In this document: piece by piece, positions 6,463 to 14,369 of the stretch
Layout: every line of letters starts with the position of its first letter
Position numbering within the stretch: position 1 is the first letter of the stretch
From: SOKG01 sp964449845
Lineage (GTDB): Bacteria; Chloroflexota; Dehalococcoidia; SZUA-161
Direction of reading: 5' to 3'
DNA: 19,254 nt
NCBI GenBank assembly: GCA_964449845.1
Contig: CAYVES010000032.1
Location: forward strand, 1-19,254
The notes under the pieces: model-generated
What the model was told of the DNA's origin: nothing
What the model saw: only the letters and a program-made list of their open reading frames with translations
Database searches by the model: none
Program-made: the position numbers and the translations under genes

Positions 6463-7506
6463 TCAGTTTTGCTCACAATGCCTCTTCCTGAACCCTGCTG
6501 AGACCTTGGCCGTCAACTCCAGTGCCCTTTCCGCTGCCTCGGTTGATATAGACCCCAGCCCGCAGGATGGGGTGATCAAGCATTGTGATCGCATCGTATC
6601 ATACCTGATGCCCTTCTTCGACAGCAGTGCCATCGTCTCCTCCAAGCGGTCAAGGAGGCTGGCTTCGGTCTCCTTGGCTAAAGATGGCTCGTCGTTGGGC
6701 ACTATTCCCCAGGCGATGACCCCTCCCCGGCTGAGAAAATCTCCTACCTCTGACGGATAGAGGCTCAGGGTCTCTCCGTAGTTGTAGGCATCGAAGCTCA
6801 GAATGTCAATCGAGGTCTCGAGCAAAACCGACCAGTCGGTGTTGCCACAGCAATGAATAGCTTTGAGCCCGGTTATGCCTCCCAGGACCTCCTCAAGAAG
6901 GGTTGCCACTTGCTCGCGGGGGAAAGAGACAAACGCTGAGCCTAGCGAGGCGAGGTAAGGCTCATCGATGCAGATGATGGTATTGGGGAAAACGGCGCCA
7001 AGTGCTTTCTCCTGCCAGGCTGCCTTGAGCCTGAGGTGCTTGGCCAGAGCATCGGCGAGCACATCATCGTAGAGCAGCGGACGCTGGTCCTGGTCGGTGA
7101 CAGTCAACCCGAAGCTTATGGGTCCGGTCACCTGCCCCTTGACTGCCCTTTCACCATCTTTGCCGACCATATCGAGGAAAACGTAAAAGCCTTCTGCGTA
7201 TTCGTGACCTACAGAGCTATGGTTCGTACTGCCCTCTAGATAGGCTGCGTAGAGTTGCTCCAAGGGCCTGCTCAGCTCCTGGGAGCGGTCGACCCAGATA
7301 CGTTCCTCCTCCAGCACTACCCCGGGGAAGCCCTCGCTGAACTGGGCATACATGTTCTCCGGAAAGGACCTCTTGGGCAGTTGTGGCCATGCGGGGATCT
7401 CGGGGAGGTGGGTCAAGACTGAAGAGCACGCTTCTCGAGGGTCAACATGTGGCATGCTACCTATTGCGGTAGCCAGTCCGTTTAGCTCGAACCTTCCTTT
7501 GCTCAT
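6463..7506 (-). CDS. core MetE-type methionine synthase (C-terminal catalytic domain only)
   Basis: A 347-residue UROD/MetE-superfamily barrel. It matches the catalytic half of cobalamin-independent methionine synthase and lacks the N-terminal half of the roughly 750-residue enzyme. Likely zinc ligands are H218 and C220 (IHCCGNTDW) and C315 (TPSCGLGS), with D239 where MetE has Glu. The segment IDEP (residues 180-183) corresponds to the substrate loop. Short core MetE enzymes of this kind in Dehalococcoides are reported to use methylated corrinoid rather than methyl-folate; applying that here is inference. ATG 7506 overlaps the stop of the MTA phosphorylase gene (ATGA), so the two are translationally coupled. 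That context fits a methionine/SAM recycling role. A methylcobalamin-dependent methyltransferase of another substrate is the main alternative. Confidence 0.8.
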   Translation of the reverse strand: MSKGRFELNGLATAIGSMPHVDPREACSSVLTHLPEIPAWPQLPKRSFPENMYAQFSEGFPGVVLEEERIWVDRSQELSRPLEQLYAAYLEGSTNHSSVGHEYAEGFYVFLDMVGKDGERAVKGQVTGPISFGLTVTDQDQRPLLYDDVLADALAKHLRLKAAWQEKALGAVFPNTIICIDEPYLASLGSAFVSFPREQVATLLEEVLGGITGLKAIHCCGNTDWSVLLETSIDILSFDAYNYGETLSLYPSEVGDFLSRGGVIAWGIVPNDEPSLAKETEASLLDRLEETMALLSKKGIRYDTMRSQCLITPSCGLGSISTEAAERALELTAKVSAGFRKRHCEQN

Positions 7507-8378
7507 TCCAGGTATTTTCCTATCAGCAGAGCCAGCTCCTCCTTTTTCTTAGGGGGAATCAGTTCCCTGGATGTAATGATAGCATCTTTGAGCGCAGTAG
7601 CGCAACCGCATTCCCTGTGTTGGGGCAGTTGCCCGATGGCTTTCTTTATTACCTCCTTTGCTGCATCCACGGTCCGCATCAGGTTTGAGATCACCATATC
7701 GATGGTAACGGACTCGTGTACTTCATGCCAGCAATCGTAGTCGGTGACGCAGGCGATGGTGGCGTAGCATATCTCAGCTTCCCGCGCCAACTTGGCTTCG
7801 GGCAGGGCAGTCATGCCGATGACGCTCGCTCCCCAGGAGCGATAGAGGTTAGACTCTGCCCTGGTGGAGAAGAAAGGCCCCTCCATCGCCAGGTAGGTAC
7901 CGCCGGGGTGTACCCTGGGCACGTGAGTGCCTACATGATAATATGCTGCCTGATAAAGGAGCTGGCTCAGCGTTGGGCAGAAGGGGTCGGCAAAGGTACA
8001 ATGTACCACGATGCCCTCTCCAAAGAAGGTGTTTACCCTGCTCCTGGTGCGGTCGATAATCTGGTCAGGGATAACGATGTCAAGTGGCTGGACATCCTCT
8101 TTCAAGCTGCCAACGGCGCTAACCGAGATTATCCATTCCACCCCCAGCGATTTCAAAGCCCAGATGTTGGCCCGTACCGGAAGCTCCGTGGGCAAGATGC
8201 GGTGCCCCCGGCCATGCCTGGGGAGGAAGGCAAGCCTTGTTCCCTCAAGCGTGCCCAGTACGATGGCGTCGCTGGGGTCGCCGAAGGGCGTCTTGACCCT
8301 GACCTCCTCCACATCGCCGAGCCCATCTATTTCATAAAGCCCGCTGCCCCCGATTACTCCTAGCTTTGCCTCTGCCAT
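7503..8378 (-). CDS. mtnP: S-methyl-5'-thioadenosine phosphorylase
   Basis: A 291-residue trimeric-type purine phosphorylase. It splits methylthioadenosine with phosphate into adenine and 5-methylthioribose-1-phosphate. Visible features are IGGSGLY (phosphate, S12), LPRHGRGH (residues 52-59), SVSAVGSL, the MEGPFFSTRAES loop (from M165) and TDYDCW with D213 and D215. These two Asp residues are those that favour 6-aminopurines, so MTA is preferred over inosine or guanosine. ATG 8378 has a GGGAGGGGG site supplied by an adjacent hairpin repeat. Downstream the gene overlaps the core metE by four bases. With mtnA, ade and hpt in the same block, it starts the adenine and methylthioribose salvage route. 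Confidence 0.92.
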   Translation of the reverse strand: MAEAKLGVIGGSGLYEIDGLGDVEEVRVKTPFGDPSDAIVLGTLEGTRLAFLPRHGRGHRILPTELPVRANIWALKSLGVEWIISVSAVGSLKEDVQPLDIVIPDQIIDRTRSRVNTFFGEGIVVHCTFADPFCPTLSQLLYQAAYYHVGTHVPRVHPGGTYLAMEGPFFSTRAESNLYRSWGASVIGMTALPEAKLAREAEICYATIACVTDYDCWHEVHESVTIDMVISNLMRTVDAAKEVIKKAIGQLPQHRECGCATALKDAIITSRELIPPKKKEELALLIGKYLE

Positions 8379-8387
8379 TTACAACCC

Positions 8388-8546
8388 CCTCCCTCTAGCT
8401 CCCTCCCGCCAGGGGAGGGAGAACTAAATTGTAGTTTCGTGCAGCAATCTTCCAAGGATTCCTCTCCCTTGAAGGGAGAGGTTAGAGCCTGTCCTGAGCC
8501 CTGGCCTTGGCCAGGCCCAAGGCTTGGCGAAGGATGAGGGTGAAAC
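8388..8546. repeat. dispersed hairpin repeat cluster, copy 2
   Basis: This lies just upstream of mtnP, in the 354-bp gap before the HEPN gene. It holds CTCCCTCCC-GCCAG-GGGAGGGAG (8399-8421), then CTCTCCCTTGAAGGGAGAG (about 8462-8480) with a following TGAGGGTGAA, the same units as at 4452-4530 but reversed in order. Between them GAGCCTGTCCTGAGCC and GGCCTTGGCC make further stems. The repeat edge provides the purine-rich ribosome binding site of mtnP. Confidence 0.75.
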
Positions 8547-8597
8547 TTCATCTTATAGCCTCTCCTATCCTTTCCAGTATGCCCTCTATGTTCATCA

Positions 8598-8704
8598 GTA
8601 GCGTCGTGACTCCTGTCGCGACGCCGAACATCATATATTATCCGTAGCGTCCTCACTCCTGTGAGGACGATTATTTGGCGTCGCCATTCCCATGGCGACG
8701 CTAC
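8598..8704. repeat. three tandem hairpins of a GTAGCGTC family
   Basis: Three related stem-loops lie between the HEPN stop and copy 2. First is GCGTCGTGAC-TCCT-GTCGCGACGC (8601-8624, one wobble). Second is CGTCCTCAC-TCCT-GTGAGGACG (8648-8669, perfect 9-bp arms). Third is GCGTCGCCA-TTCCCA-TGGCGACGC (8678-8701). The first two share the TCCT loop. GTAGCGTC (8644) and GACGCTAC (8697) form an outer inverted repeat around the last two. Together with 8388-8546 they fill most of the gap, which otherwise contains nothing supportable. They may be non-autonomous mobile units or 3' stabilisers of the HEPN transcript. Confidence 0.7.
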
Positions 8705-8732
8705 CTGGGACGGGGCGCTTTGTTTCCGGCAT

Positions 8733-10052
8733 TTATGGTCTTCCTTTCTTACTCTCCCCGGGGAGGGCATACCGCTGCAATTTCACCCAGCCTTCCAGTT
8801 TTTCAACAGTACTCAATTCTTCTTCCAGTTGCTCCGATCTTTCTAGCAAAGCAACGGCCAGTCGGCGAACCAATCCTCCGAACTCGTCAAGGTCATCAAA
8901 CGAAACATCTCCTTTACGACCATGCACTATGCCGCTCCGCTTTCCGTAATAGTCTCTAACCTTCTCGTCTATATTCAACCTCTCCTTTTGGTCTTTCCCT
9001 AGAACGAAAGCTGCTCTCTCGGCAAGCATGGCAGTAATCCCGCGAACTTGTAAGTGCTCGTCTTTTGGCTCTCCACCTATCATCGCTTCCAAGGCGAAGG
9101 CAATCTTGACGAACTTGGCGTTATTCCTATCAGGCTTTGTTGACTCCCCCAGCCATTGAACGCCATTCAGTAGTTTGCTCTCCATCGGGCTGCGTTGGCC
9201 TTTTCGCATGATGCCGCTAATCGACCGCCATGTGCGTTCTTCTAGCTTTGACAATTCTTTCGTGAGCTCGAGAAGTCCAGGCCCAAGGCCGCTTGGAGTA
9301 GAAAGCAGGCTGACAGGTTCGCGACCATTTATGAGCATCGGGATGGCTGCGGTTGAGACGGTAATGCCAAGTATTCCTATCTGCCAAGTCTCGCTGCGCC
9401 GTCCGAATCGGCCGCACAAGGCTCTTAAGACGTTGAGCACTTGGTTTACCTGACTACGCGCGTACGAGGTATATCTCTGCAAATCGCCCGGCGCTCGAAC
9501 GCGCGCAGCTACTTGGATGTCATGTTCAGCTGCCGGCCACAGTAACGGTCTATCCCTCCACTTTGCAACCCCTTCCTGCTGGATTGTCACGAACGTTACG
9601 TTACCCAACTCAACCGGGTCTCCTTTGAGCTGGAGGTTTACTATTGGAACATCCACGTTCTGCCAAGTTTCGAATTCTATTAGCCTGTTGAGGTGGTTCT
9701 TTGCCTCAATAAGAAGGGACTCATTCTTAAGATGCTCTGATTGATACATTTGGCTTGTCTGCCACGCAAGGAATTCATAAGCAAGTTTCCTCTGTATCTC
9801 GAACTCGGAAAGCATGTCGGGGTTCAGTTTAAGGACGCCTTGAACCACTGAATCAAATATTGCGAGCCCGTCTTGATAGGGATAAGGTGGCTTGAAGACC
9901 GAGCGTGGTGACTCCTTGCTCCACCATTGCCAGTCGCTGGCGGGTCCATCTCGCCTTAGTATTCTTACTAGCTCAACAAGCCTTTGCGCTAGCTTCCCTA
10001 GTTCTCGTTCTCTAGGGTCTTGCTTTGCGGTCACGGGCGTTTTCCTCTTCAA
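8733..10052 (-). CDS. ApeA-like HEPN domain protein
   Basis: A 439-residue protein of the ApeA-like HEPN type, as far as the C-terminal half shows. Residues about 287-410 contain the helical bundle, with SKLLNGVQWLGES, KIAFALEAMIGGE, ITAMLAERAAFVLG and YYGKRSGIVHGR. The last carries the HEPN R-x4-H RNase motif (R372, H377). The N-terminal 280 residues are aligned only loosely with that family and show no other motif. HEPN proteins cleave RNA in phage defence and toxin systems, and ApeA itself is an anti-phage protein; a defence role here is inference. The TTG start at 10052 directly follows the mtnA stop; a GTG at 10034 with an AGAGG site is the better-supported alternative. The gene separates mtnA from mtnP, looks more A/T-rich than its neighbours and ends beside hairpin repeats, suggesting a late insertion. 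Confidence 0.72.
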   Translation of the reverse strand: MKRKTPVTAKQDPRERELGKLAQRLVELVRILRRDGPASDWQWWSKESPRSVFKPPYPYQDGLAIFDSVVQGVLKLNPDMLSEFEIQRKLAYEFLAWQTSQMYQSEHLKNESLLIEAKNHLNRLIEFETWQNVDVPIVNLQLKGDPVELGNVTFVTIQQEGVAKWRDRPLLWPAAEHDIQVAARVRAPGDLQRYTSYARSQVNQVLNVLRALCGRFGRRSETWQIGILGITVSTAAIPMLINGREPVSLLSTPSGLGPGLLELTKELSKLEERTWRSISGIMRKGQRSPMESKLLNGVQWLGESTKPDRNNAKFVKIAFALEAMIGGEPKDEHLQVRGITAMLAERAAFVLGKDQKERLNIDEKVRDYYGKRSGIVHGRKGDVSFDDLDEFGGLVRRLAVALLERSEQLEEELSTVEKLEGWVKLQRYALPGESKKGRP

Positions 10053-11102
10053 TCAGCCTGTATTGTTCTCGATAGCTAGTTTCCCCAGCCTCTCCACATA
10101 GGGCTCCCTGATCACGCCTTTCTCGGTGATTATGGCGGATACGTAATTGTGCGGTGTGACGTCGAATGCAGGATTGGCCGCTCTCACGCCCTCGGGGGCG
10201 ACCCTTAACCCTTGAATGCTGGTGACCTCGTCGGGGCTTCGCTCCTCTATAGGGATTTCCACGCCGGATGACAGCGACAAGTCGATGGTGCTCACTGGTG
10301 CAGCGACATAGAAGGGGATGGCGTTCTCCATGGCTAGCACCGCCAGGGTATAGGTGCCGATCTTGTTGGCCACATCTCCGTTGGCCGCTATGCGGTCGGC
10401 GCCAACGATGACGCCGTCTATCTCGCCCTTGTTCATGAAGTGGCCGGCCATATTGTCGGTGATCAGCGTCACCGGGATATTCTCCTTGAGCAACTCCCAC
10501 GTGGTGAGCCTTGCTCCCTGGAGCAACGGGCGGGTCTCGGTGGCATATACCATTACCCTCTTGCCCTGCTCGCTGGCCCTCTTGATTACCCCCAGCGCTG
10601 TACCGTATGCTGCTGTGGCCAGTGACCCGGCGTTGCAGTGGGTCAGCACAGTGAAGCCGTCTTGAATTAGCTCTGCTCCGAACTCACTGAGGCGGCGATT
10701 GGCCTCGTCGTTCTCAGCCTCTATGCGCTGTGCCTCGGCGAGGAGGTCCGCCTTTATCTGCGATACTTCTTCGCCGCTTTGAGCTACCTGGTCCATCCTC
10801 TCCAGCGCCCAGAAGAGGTTGACCGCTGTGGGGCGGGATGAGGAGAGGGTTTCGCCTACAGGGCGCAGCTCGGCCAGGAACTCGTCCTTGGAGTCTGTTT
10901 TGATAGTTTGTGCTCCCAGGGCCAGGCCATAGGCGGCGGCGACGCCGATGTCAGGTGCCCCCCGAATGCGCAGCCCTCTTATGGCGTCGGCTACCTCACG
11001 ATAGTCATCCAGCTCAAGAAAGACCTCCTCGTGAGGCAGCCTGGTCTGATCGATGACCCTTATCCTGTCCCCGAGCCACTCGATGATCTTAAAGGCTTTC
11101 AT
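10053..11102 (-). CDS. mtnA: methylthioribose-1-phosphate isomerase
   Basis: A 349-residue enzyme of the eIF2B-like isomerase family. It converts methylthioribose-1-phosphate from MtnP into methylthioribulose-1-phosphate. Diagnostic parts are the N-terminal RIRGAPDIGVAAAYG (residues 45-59), the catalytic C156 in THCNAGSLAT and the catalytic D236 in VGADRIAANGDVANKIGTY. Length and motifs match authentic MtnA rather than the related ribose-1,5-bisphosphate isomerase. ATG 11102 has GGAG a few bases upstream. It follows the DUF3795 gene by about 20 bases, consistent with one transcript. Later methionine-salvage genes are absent here, so the product's fate is unknown; a DHAP-shunt type route is one possibility. 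Confidence 0.93.
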   Translation of the reverse strand: MKAFKIIEWLGDRIRVIDQTRLPHEEVFLELDDYREVADAIRGLRIRGAPDIGVAAAYGLALGAQTIKTDSKDEFLAELRPVGETLSSSRPTAVNLFWALERMDQVAQSGEEVSQIKADLLAEAQRIEAENDEANRRLSEFGAELIQDGFTVLTHCNAGSLATAAYGTALGVIKRASEQGKRVMVYATETRPLLQGARLTTWELLKENIPVTLITDNMAGHFMNKGEIDGVIVGADRIAANGDVANKIGTYTLAVLAMENAIPFYVAAPVSTIDLSLSSGVEIPIEERSPDEVTSIQGLRVAPEGVRAANPAFDVTPHNYVSAIITEKGVIREPYVERLGKLAIENNTG

Positions 11103-11122
11103 TATTCTCCAACGAAGCCCAT

Positions 11123-11407
11123 TTACTTTTTCGGCATCTCTTTGATGCTTTTGAACAGATCGAGGAGCTTCCTGCTATAAGGGAACTCCGCCTGATAGAG
11201 GACATCACAGGGTAAATTCTCACATCTGAGGCAGTAATCCACCTTGTTCTTTATGGCACACTCAAGCACCGGACAGGATATTCCCATCCCCTTGAGCCAC
11301 TCCACCATCTCTGGAGCCTTGGCATCTGTCCCGGGAGCGCATCCGTGGCAGATTCCCTTCTCCAATGCCCCGCACACTTCGCAAGCTATACCGCATGCTC
11401 CTGGCAT
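11123..11407 (-). CDS. DUF3795 cysteine-rich protein
   Basis: A 94-residue small protein with ten cysteines (C5, C9, C12, C20, C23, C45, C50, C59, C62, C67) arranged as GACGIACEVCG, GICHGCAPG and YCLRCENLPCD. This is the DUF3795 pattern and points to bound zinc or an iron-sulfur cluster. Function is unknown. ATG 11407 has AAAGGAG nine to ten bases upstream. It sits between ade and mtnA with about 20 bases on either side, so it belongs to the same operon, which does not by itself give a role. Possible jobs are a redox or metal-sensing accessory. Confidence 0.85.
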   Translation of the reverse strand: MPGACGIACEVCGALEKGICHGCAPGTDAKAPEMVEWLKGMGISCPVLECAIKNKVDYCLRCENLPCDVLYQAEFPYSRKLLDLFKSIKEMPKK

Positions 11408-11427
11408 TGTCTTTCATCTCCTTTCTT

Positions 11428-13128
11428 TTATTCAAGTAGTCTGAATTTCACCACATCCACCAACCCCTTATCGGTCAGCCTGAGCTCGGGTATCACCGGC
11501 AGGGCGAGAAAGGAGATGATGGCGAAGGGGGAGGGCAACACGCAGCCCAAAGCCGAAGCTGCTCTTTCTAGCTCTTCCAGCTTGGCTACCACCGTCTCAA
11601 GCGGCTCCTCGGAGAGCAAGCCAGCGATGGGCAGGGCCAAAGAGCCCCGAATTCGCCCTCCCGCAGCCACCACCAGCCCGCCCTGGAGTCTCTCAATCTC
11701 TTTGATTGCAGCGAATATGTCCTGGTCGTTGGTGCCAACCACGACGACGTTGTGGGAGTCATGGGCAATCGAGGAGCCAAGCGCCCCGTCCTTGAGGCCG
11801 AAGCCCTTGACAAATCCCAGTCCTATGTTGCCGCTGGCCTTGTGCCTTTCCACCACGACCAGTTTCAGAATATCCCGCTCGGTGTCGGGCACGACGAATC
11901 GCCCCTCTGTTTTCGCCTCTGCATCAATTCTCTTGGTGATTATCTGCCCGGGGACGATCTCGATAACCGGGAGCGACTTCTTCGCTGCTGGTATCTTGAG
12001 CGCTTCGATGGCGAAAGGCTTGATATTGACAGTACGGGTAATCTCGGGGTCAGTGCGCCGTGTAGCGGAGAAAAGCGCCTCCCCATCCTTGGCTACCAAC
12101 CTTCCCCGGTAAAAGACCATATCTACGCTTAGCTTTAATAGGTCGTCAATCACGATGAGATTGGCTATGTATCCCGGTGCCACCGCACCTGCTCGATACA
12201 GCCTGAAGTACTCGGCGGTATTGATGGTTGCCATCTGCAGGGCGCGGATGGGGTCGAGCCCTCTTGATATCGCCTTCCTGACCGCTGCGTCGATGTCACC
12301 TTCTCTGAGCAGGTCAGCGCAGGTACGGTCATCGACCACGAAAAAGCATCTCTTATAAGTCTTATCGTTAACGAGCGGCAGCAACTCATCGAGGTTTTTC
12401 TCCGATGAACCCTCCCTGATCATTAGATGCATCCCCCGCCTCAGCTTCTCTCTGCCTTCCTTAAAGGTGGTTGACTCGTGGTCGGAGTCAATGCCCGCTG
12501 CCAGGTAGGCATTCAAATCTCTACCGCTGAGACCGGGAGCGTGGCCATCTACCAGTCTGCCTTTAGCAAGCCTGATCTTCTCTACCACCTCTTGACGACA
12601 GCTCAAAACCCCGGGGAAATTCATCACCTCGCCCAGGCCAATCACGTTTTTCCATCTCAGGGCAGTTTGGATTTCTTTCGCTCCAAGCTCAGCTCCCGAT
12701 GTCTCGAGATGTGTGGCGGGTACACAGGAAGGCGCCATGAAGTAGAAGTCTAGAGGAAGGGGCCGGGCGCAGTCCATCAGGTATCTGATTCCTTTGAGAC
12801 CGGTGACGTTGGCGATCTCGTGGAGGTCAGTTACAACAGAGGAAACCCCTCGAGGCACCACTGCCCTGGCATACTCGGCAGGGTGGAGCAGTGAGCTCTC
12901 AATGTGCACATGCCCGTCGATCAGCCCCGGAGCCAGGTATCTGCCCTCAAGGTCTATAACCTTCTTCGCCCGATGATAGTCACCGATTCCAGCTATGTAC
13001 CCCTGGTAGATGGCGACGTTGCCATCCTCGATCTCAGCGGTGAAGGTGTTTACTATCTTGGCATTGGCAAGCAGGAGGTCGGCTGGGGTATCGCCTCTGG
13101 CTGTTGCTATCAATTCTTCCAGGCTCAT
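11428..13128 (-). CDS. ade: adenine deaminase
   Basis: A 566-residue amidohydrolase, normal length for bacterial Ade. It deaminates adenine to hypoxanthine and ammonia with a metal centre (Mn/Fe in studied homologues). The metal motif GLIDGHVHIESS (H73 and H75) is present. GEVMNFPGVL, VDGHAPGLSG and DSDHESTTF follow in the correct order. The C-terminal part has the GLGFVKGFGLK and SIAHDSHNVVVVG stretches seen in Ade rather than in cytosine or guanine deaminases. ATG 13128 overlaps the hpt stop (ATGA). It links MtnP (source of adenine) to Hpt (user of hypoxanthine), so the three form one purine salvage route. Confidence 0.94.
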   Translation of the reverse strand: MSLEELIATARGDTPADLLLANAKIVNTFTAEIEDGNVAIYQGYIAGIGDYHRAKKVIDLEGRYLAPGLIDGHVHIESSLLHPAEYARAVVPRGVSSVVTDLHEIANVTGLKGIRYLMDCARPLPLDFYFMAPSCVPATHLETSGAELGAKEIQTALRWKNVIGLGEVMNFPGVLSCRQEVVEKIRLAKGRLVDGHAPGLSGRDLNAYLAAGIDSDHESTTFKEGREKLRRGMHLMIREGSSEKNLDELLPLVNDKTYKRCFFVVDDRTCADLLREGDIDAAVRKAISRGLDPIRALQMATINTAEYFRLYRAGAVAPGYIANLIVIDDLLKLSVDMVFYRGRLVAKDGEALFSATRRTDPEITRTVNIKPFAIEALKIPAAKKSLPVIEIVPGQIITKRIDAEAKTEGRFVVPDTERDILKLVVVERHKASGNIGLGFVKGFGLKDGALGSSIAHDSHNVVVVGTNDQDIFAAIKEIERLQGGLVVAAGGRIRGSLALPIAGLLSEEPLETVVAKLEELERAASALGCVLPSPFAIISFLALPVIPELRLTDKGLVDVVKFRLLE

Positions 13129-13661
13129 TCTTGATCCTCCAGGACGCAGAGGTCAGGCAGGTGGCGGAACTCCTCATCGAGGTCTAGCCCGTAGCCGACA
13201 ACGAAGGCGTCGGGAACCGTGAAGCCCACATAGTCGATGGGAACCTCCGTCACTCTCCTCGAGGGCTTGTCGAACAGGGTGCACAGCTTGAGTGATGCGG
13301 GCTTTCGACGACCAAGATAGTCGAGGAGGAAACGCACTGTGAGTCCGCTATCCACGATGTCCTCAATCACCAGGACATGCCTATCACTTAGCCTACCCCT
13401 TATCGGGGTCTTGACTCCGTGTACCTGTTTGATTGTGCCCGAGGTCTCTCTGCCAGCACCGTAGCTCGACAACTTGATGAAATCGATCTCGAGGGGTATG
13501 TTCAGTTTACGTATCAGATCGGACATGAAAACGAAGCTGCCCTTGAGTATGCCGATGATGAGGGGGTGTTTGTCCTGGTAGTCTCTCCTGAGCTCGTCGG
13601 CGAGCTCGGCGACCTTCCTTTCAATTTCTTCTTTGGGGATAAGAATCCTGAGCTTGTTCAA
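13125..13661 (-). CDS. hpt: hypoxanthine (guanine) phosphoribosyltransferase
   Basis: A 178-residue type I phosphoribosyltransferase. It joins hypoxanthine, and probably guanine, to PRPP to make IMP or GMP. The PRPP motif VLVIEDIVDSGLT is at residues 96-108 with E100 and D101. GILKGSFVF (residues 37-45) and LSSYG (64-68) are the other active-site loops. IDYVGFTVPDAFVVGYGLD is the purine-binding and C-terminal signature. The start is TTG 13661, with GAGGAG about seven bases upstream. It follows the nitroreductase by 13 bases and overlaps ade by four, so it is translated together with ade. Confidence 0.93.
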   Translation of the reverse strand: MNKLRILIPKEEIERKVAELADELRRDYQDKHPLIIGILKGSFVFMSDLIRKLNIPLEIDFIKLSSYGAGRETSGTIKQVHGVKTPIRGRLSDRHVLVIEDIVDSGLTVRFLLDYLGRRKPASLKLCTLFDKPSRRVTEVPIDYVGFTVPDAFVVGYGLDLDEEFRHLPDLCVLEDQE

Positions 13662-13674
13662 GAGCGCTCCTCTG

Positions 13675-14277
13675 TTAGATTTTGCCCACCGCTACGAGGT
13701 AAAGCACACTCTCCTCCCTGCCATTGACTCCCACCACATGGTTGAAGTCCGTGTCGTAGAAAGCGCCGATGGCGCAAGCACCTAACCCCATTGAAGTGGC
13801 CACAAGGCAGGTGTTTTGGGCTATGTGCCCTGCCTCGAGGAGGACATAGCGCTGGCCTCGATCTCGATATCGGCGCTGGGTGCGCTGGAAGATGGCAGAG
13901 AGCACTAGAACTGCGTTGGCCTGCACTATCATCTGCTCGCCCAGTGCGGCCAGAGCCATCTCATGACGGAAATCACCCTCGCGGATCAGTTCCAACTCGT
14001 GTGAGGCGACCAAATAGCGGTAGATTCCCCTGGTCAAACCCTCGACGTTGTTTATCGCGGGATAGACCTCTATGGGGTAGGTAGCCCCTGCCGAGGGAGC
14101 AGCTCTGAATCCAGTGCGCTTGTCAGTGATGCCACTTGAGTAGTAAAGAATGTGCGATAGCTCAGCCAAAGACATCGTTTTCCCCGAGAAACTTCGCTTA
14201 GATCTCCTCTCTGCAATAGCTTTCTCCACACTGAGCCCGTTATAGGCCAGCTCTCGGGTGAGTTGGATCTTCTTCAT
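13675..14277 (-). CDS. SagB-type FMN nitroreductase/dehydrogenase
   Basis: A 200-residue member of the SagB/ThcOx nitroreductase branch. ERRSKRSFSG (residues 23-32) binds the FMN phosphate. APSAGATYPIEVY (60-72) contacts the flavin, and the GHIAQNTCLVATSMGLG helix (150-166) is the family signature. SagB proteins oxidise azolines in peptide toxins, but many such stand-alone bacterial enzymes have unknown substrates; no cyclodehydratase or precursor peptide is nearby. ATG 14277 gives the usual MKKIQL start. The frame extends to a TTG at 14424 but the extra 49 residues look non-coding. It lies first in the salvage block, so its promoter probably serves the whole operon. Confidence 0.82.
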   Translation of the reverse strand: MKKIQLTRELAYNGLSVEKAIAERRSKRSFSGKTMSLAELSHILYYSSGITDKRTGFRAAPSAGATYPIEVYPAINNVEGLTRGIYRYLVASHELELIREGDFRHEMALAALGEQMIVQANAVLVLSAIFQRTQRRYRDRGQRYVLLEAGHIAQNTCLVATSMGLGACAIGAFYDTDFNHVVGVNGREESVLYLVAVGKI

Positions 14278-14341
14278 TACCGACTGATTATAAACATGGT
14301 TGGCATTGCCTGGCAAGCAAGTGCACTCGTTTATATGCTGT

Positions 14342-14369
14342 ATTGTGTCGCCTAACCCATGTTGGTCAA
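14342..14369 (-). promoter_or_regulatory. candidate promoter and overlapping dyad before the salvage operon
   Basis: On the minus strand TTGACC (14369-14364) is followed after 16 bases by CACAAT (14347-14342). The -35 box lies inside the dyad CATGTTG-GT-CAACATG (14358-14373, plus-strand reading; perfect 7-bp arms), so a bound dimer would block it. The SagB ATG lies about 65 bases downstream. The -10 box is weak (four of six). Confidence 0.35.

Noticed and set aside
7716..8363. 215-residue plus-strand open frame
   Set aside because: It is the shadow of mtnP, whose motifs and overlap with metE establish the minus strand.
8556..8600. Short minus-strand frame MNIEGILERIGEAIR ahead of mtnP
   Set aside because: Only 15 codons, between hairpins, with no ribosome binding site and no link to a known protein. 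It could be a C-terminal gene scrap but cannot be supported.
8388..8704. CRISPR array
   Set aside because: The repeats are self-complementary, differ from each other and have no regular spacers. They fit dispersed hairpin repeats instead.
11345..12112. 255-residue plus-strand open frame rich in Ser and Thr
   Set aside because: Low-complexity shadow of the adenine deaminase gene.
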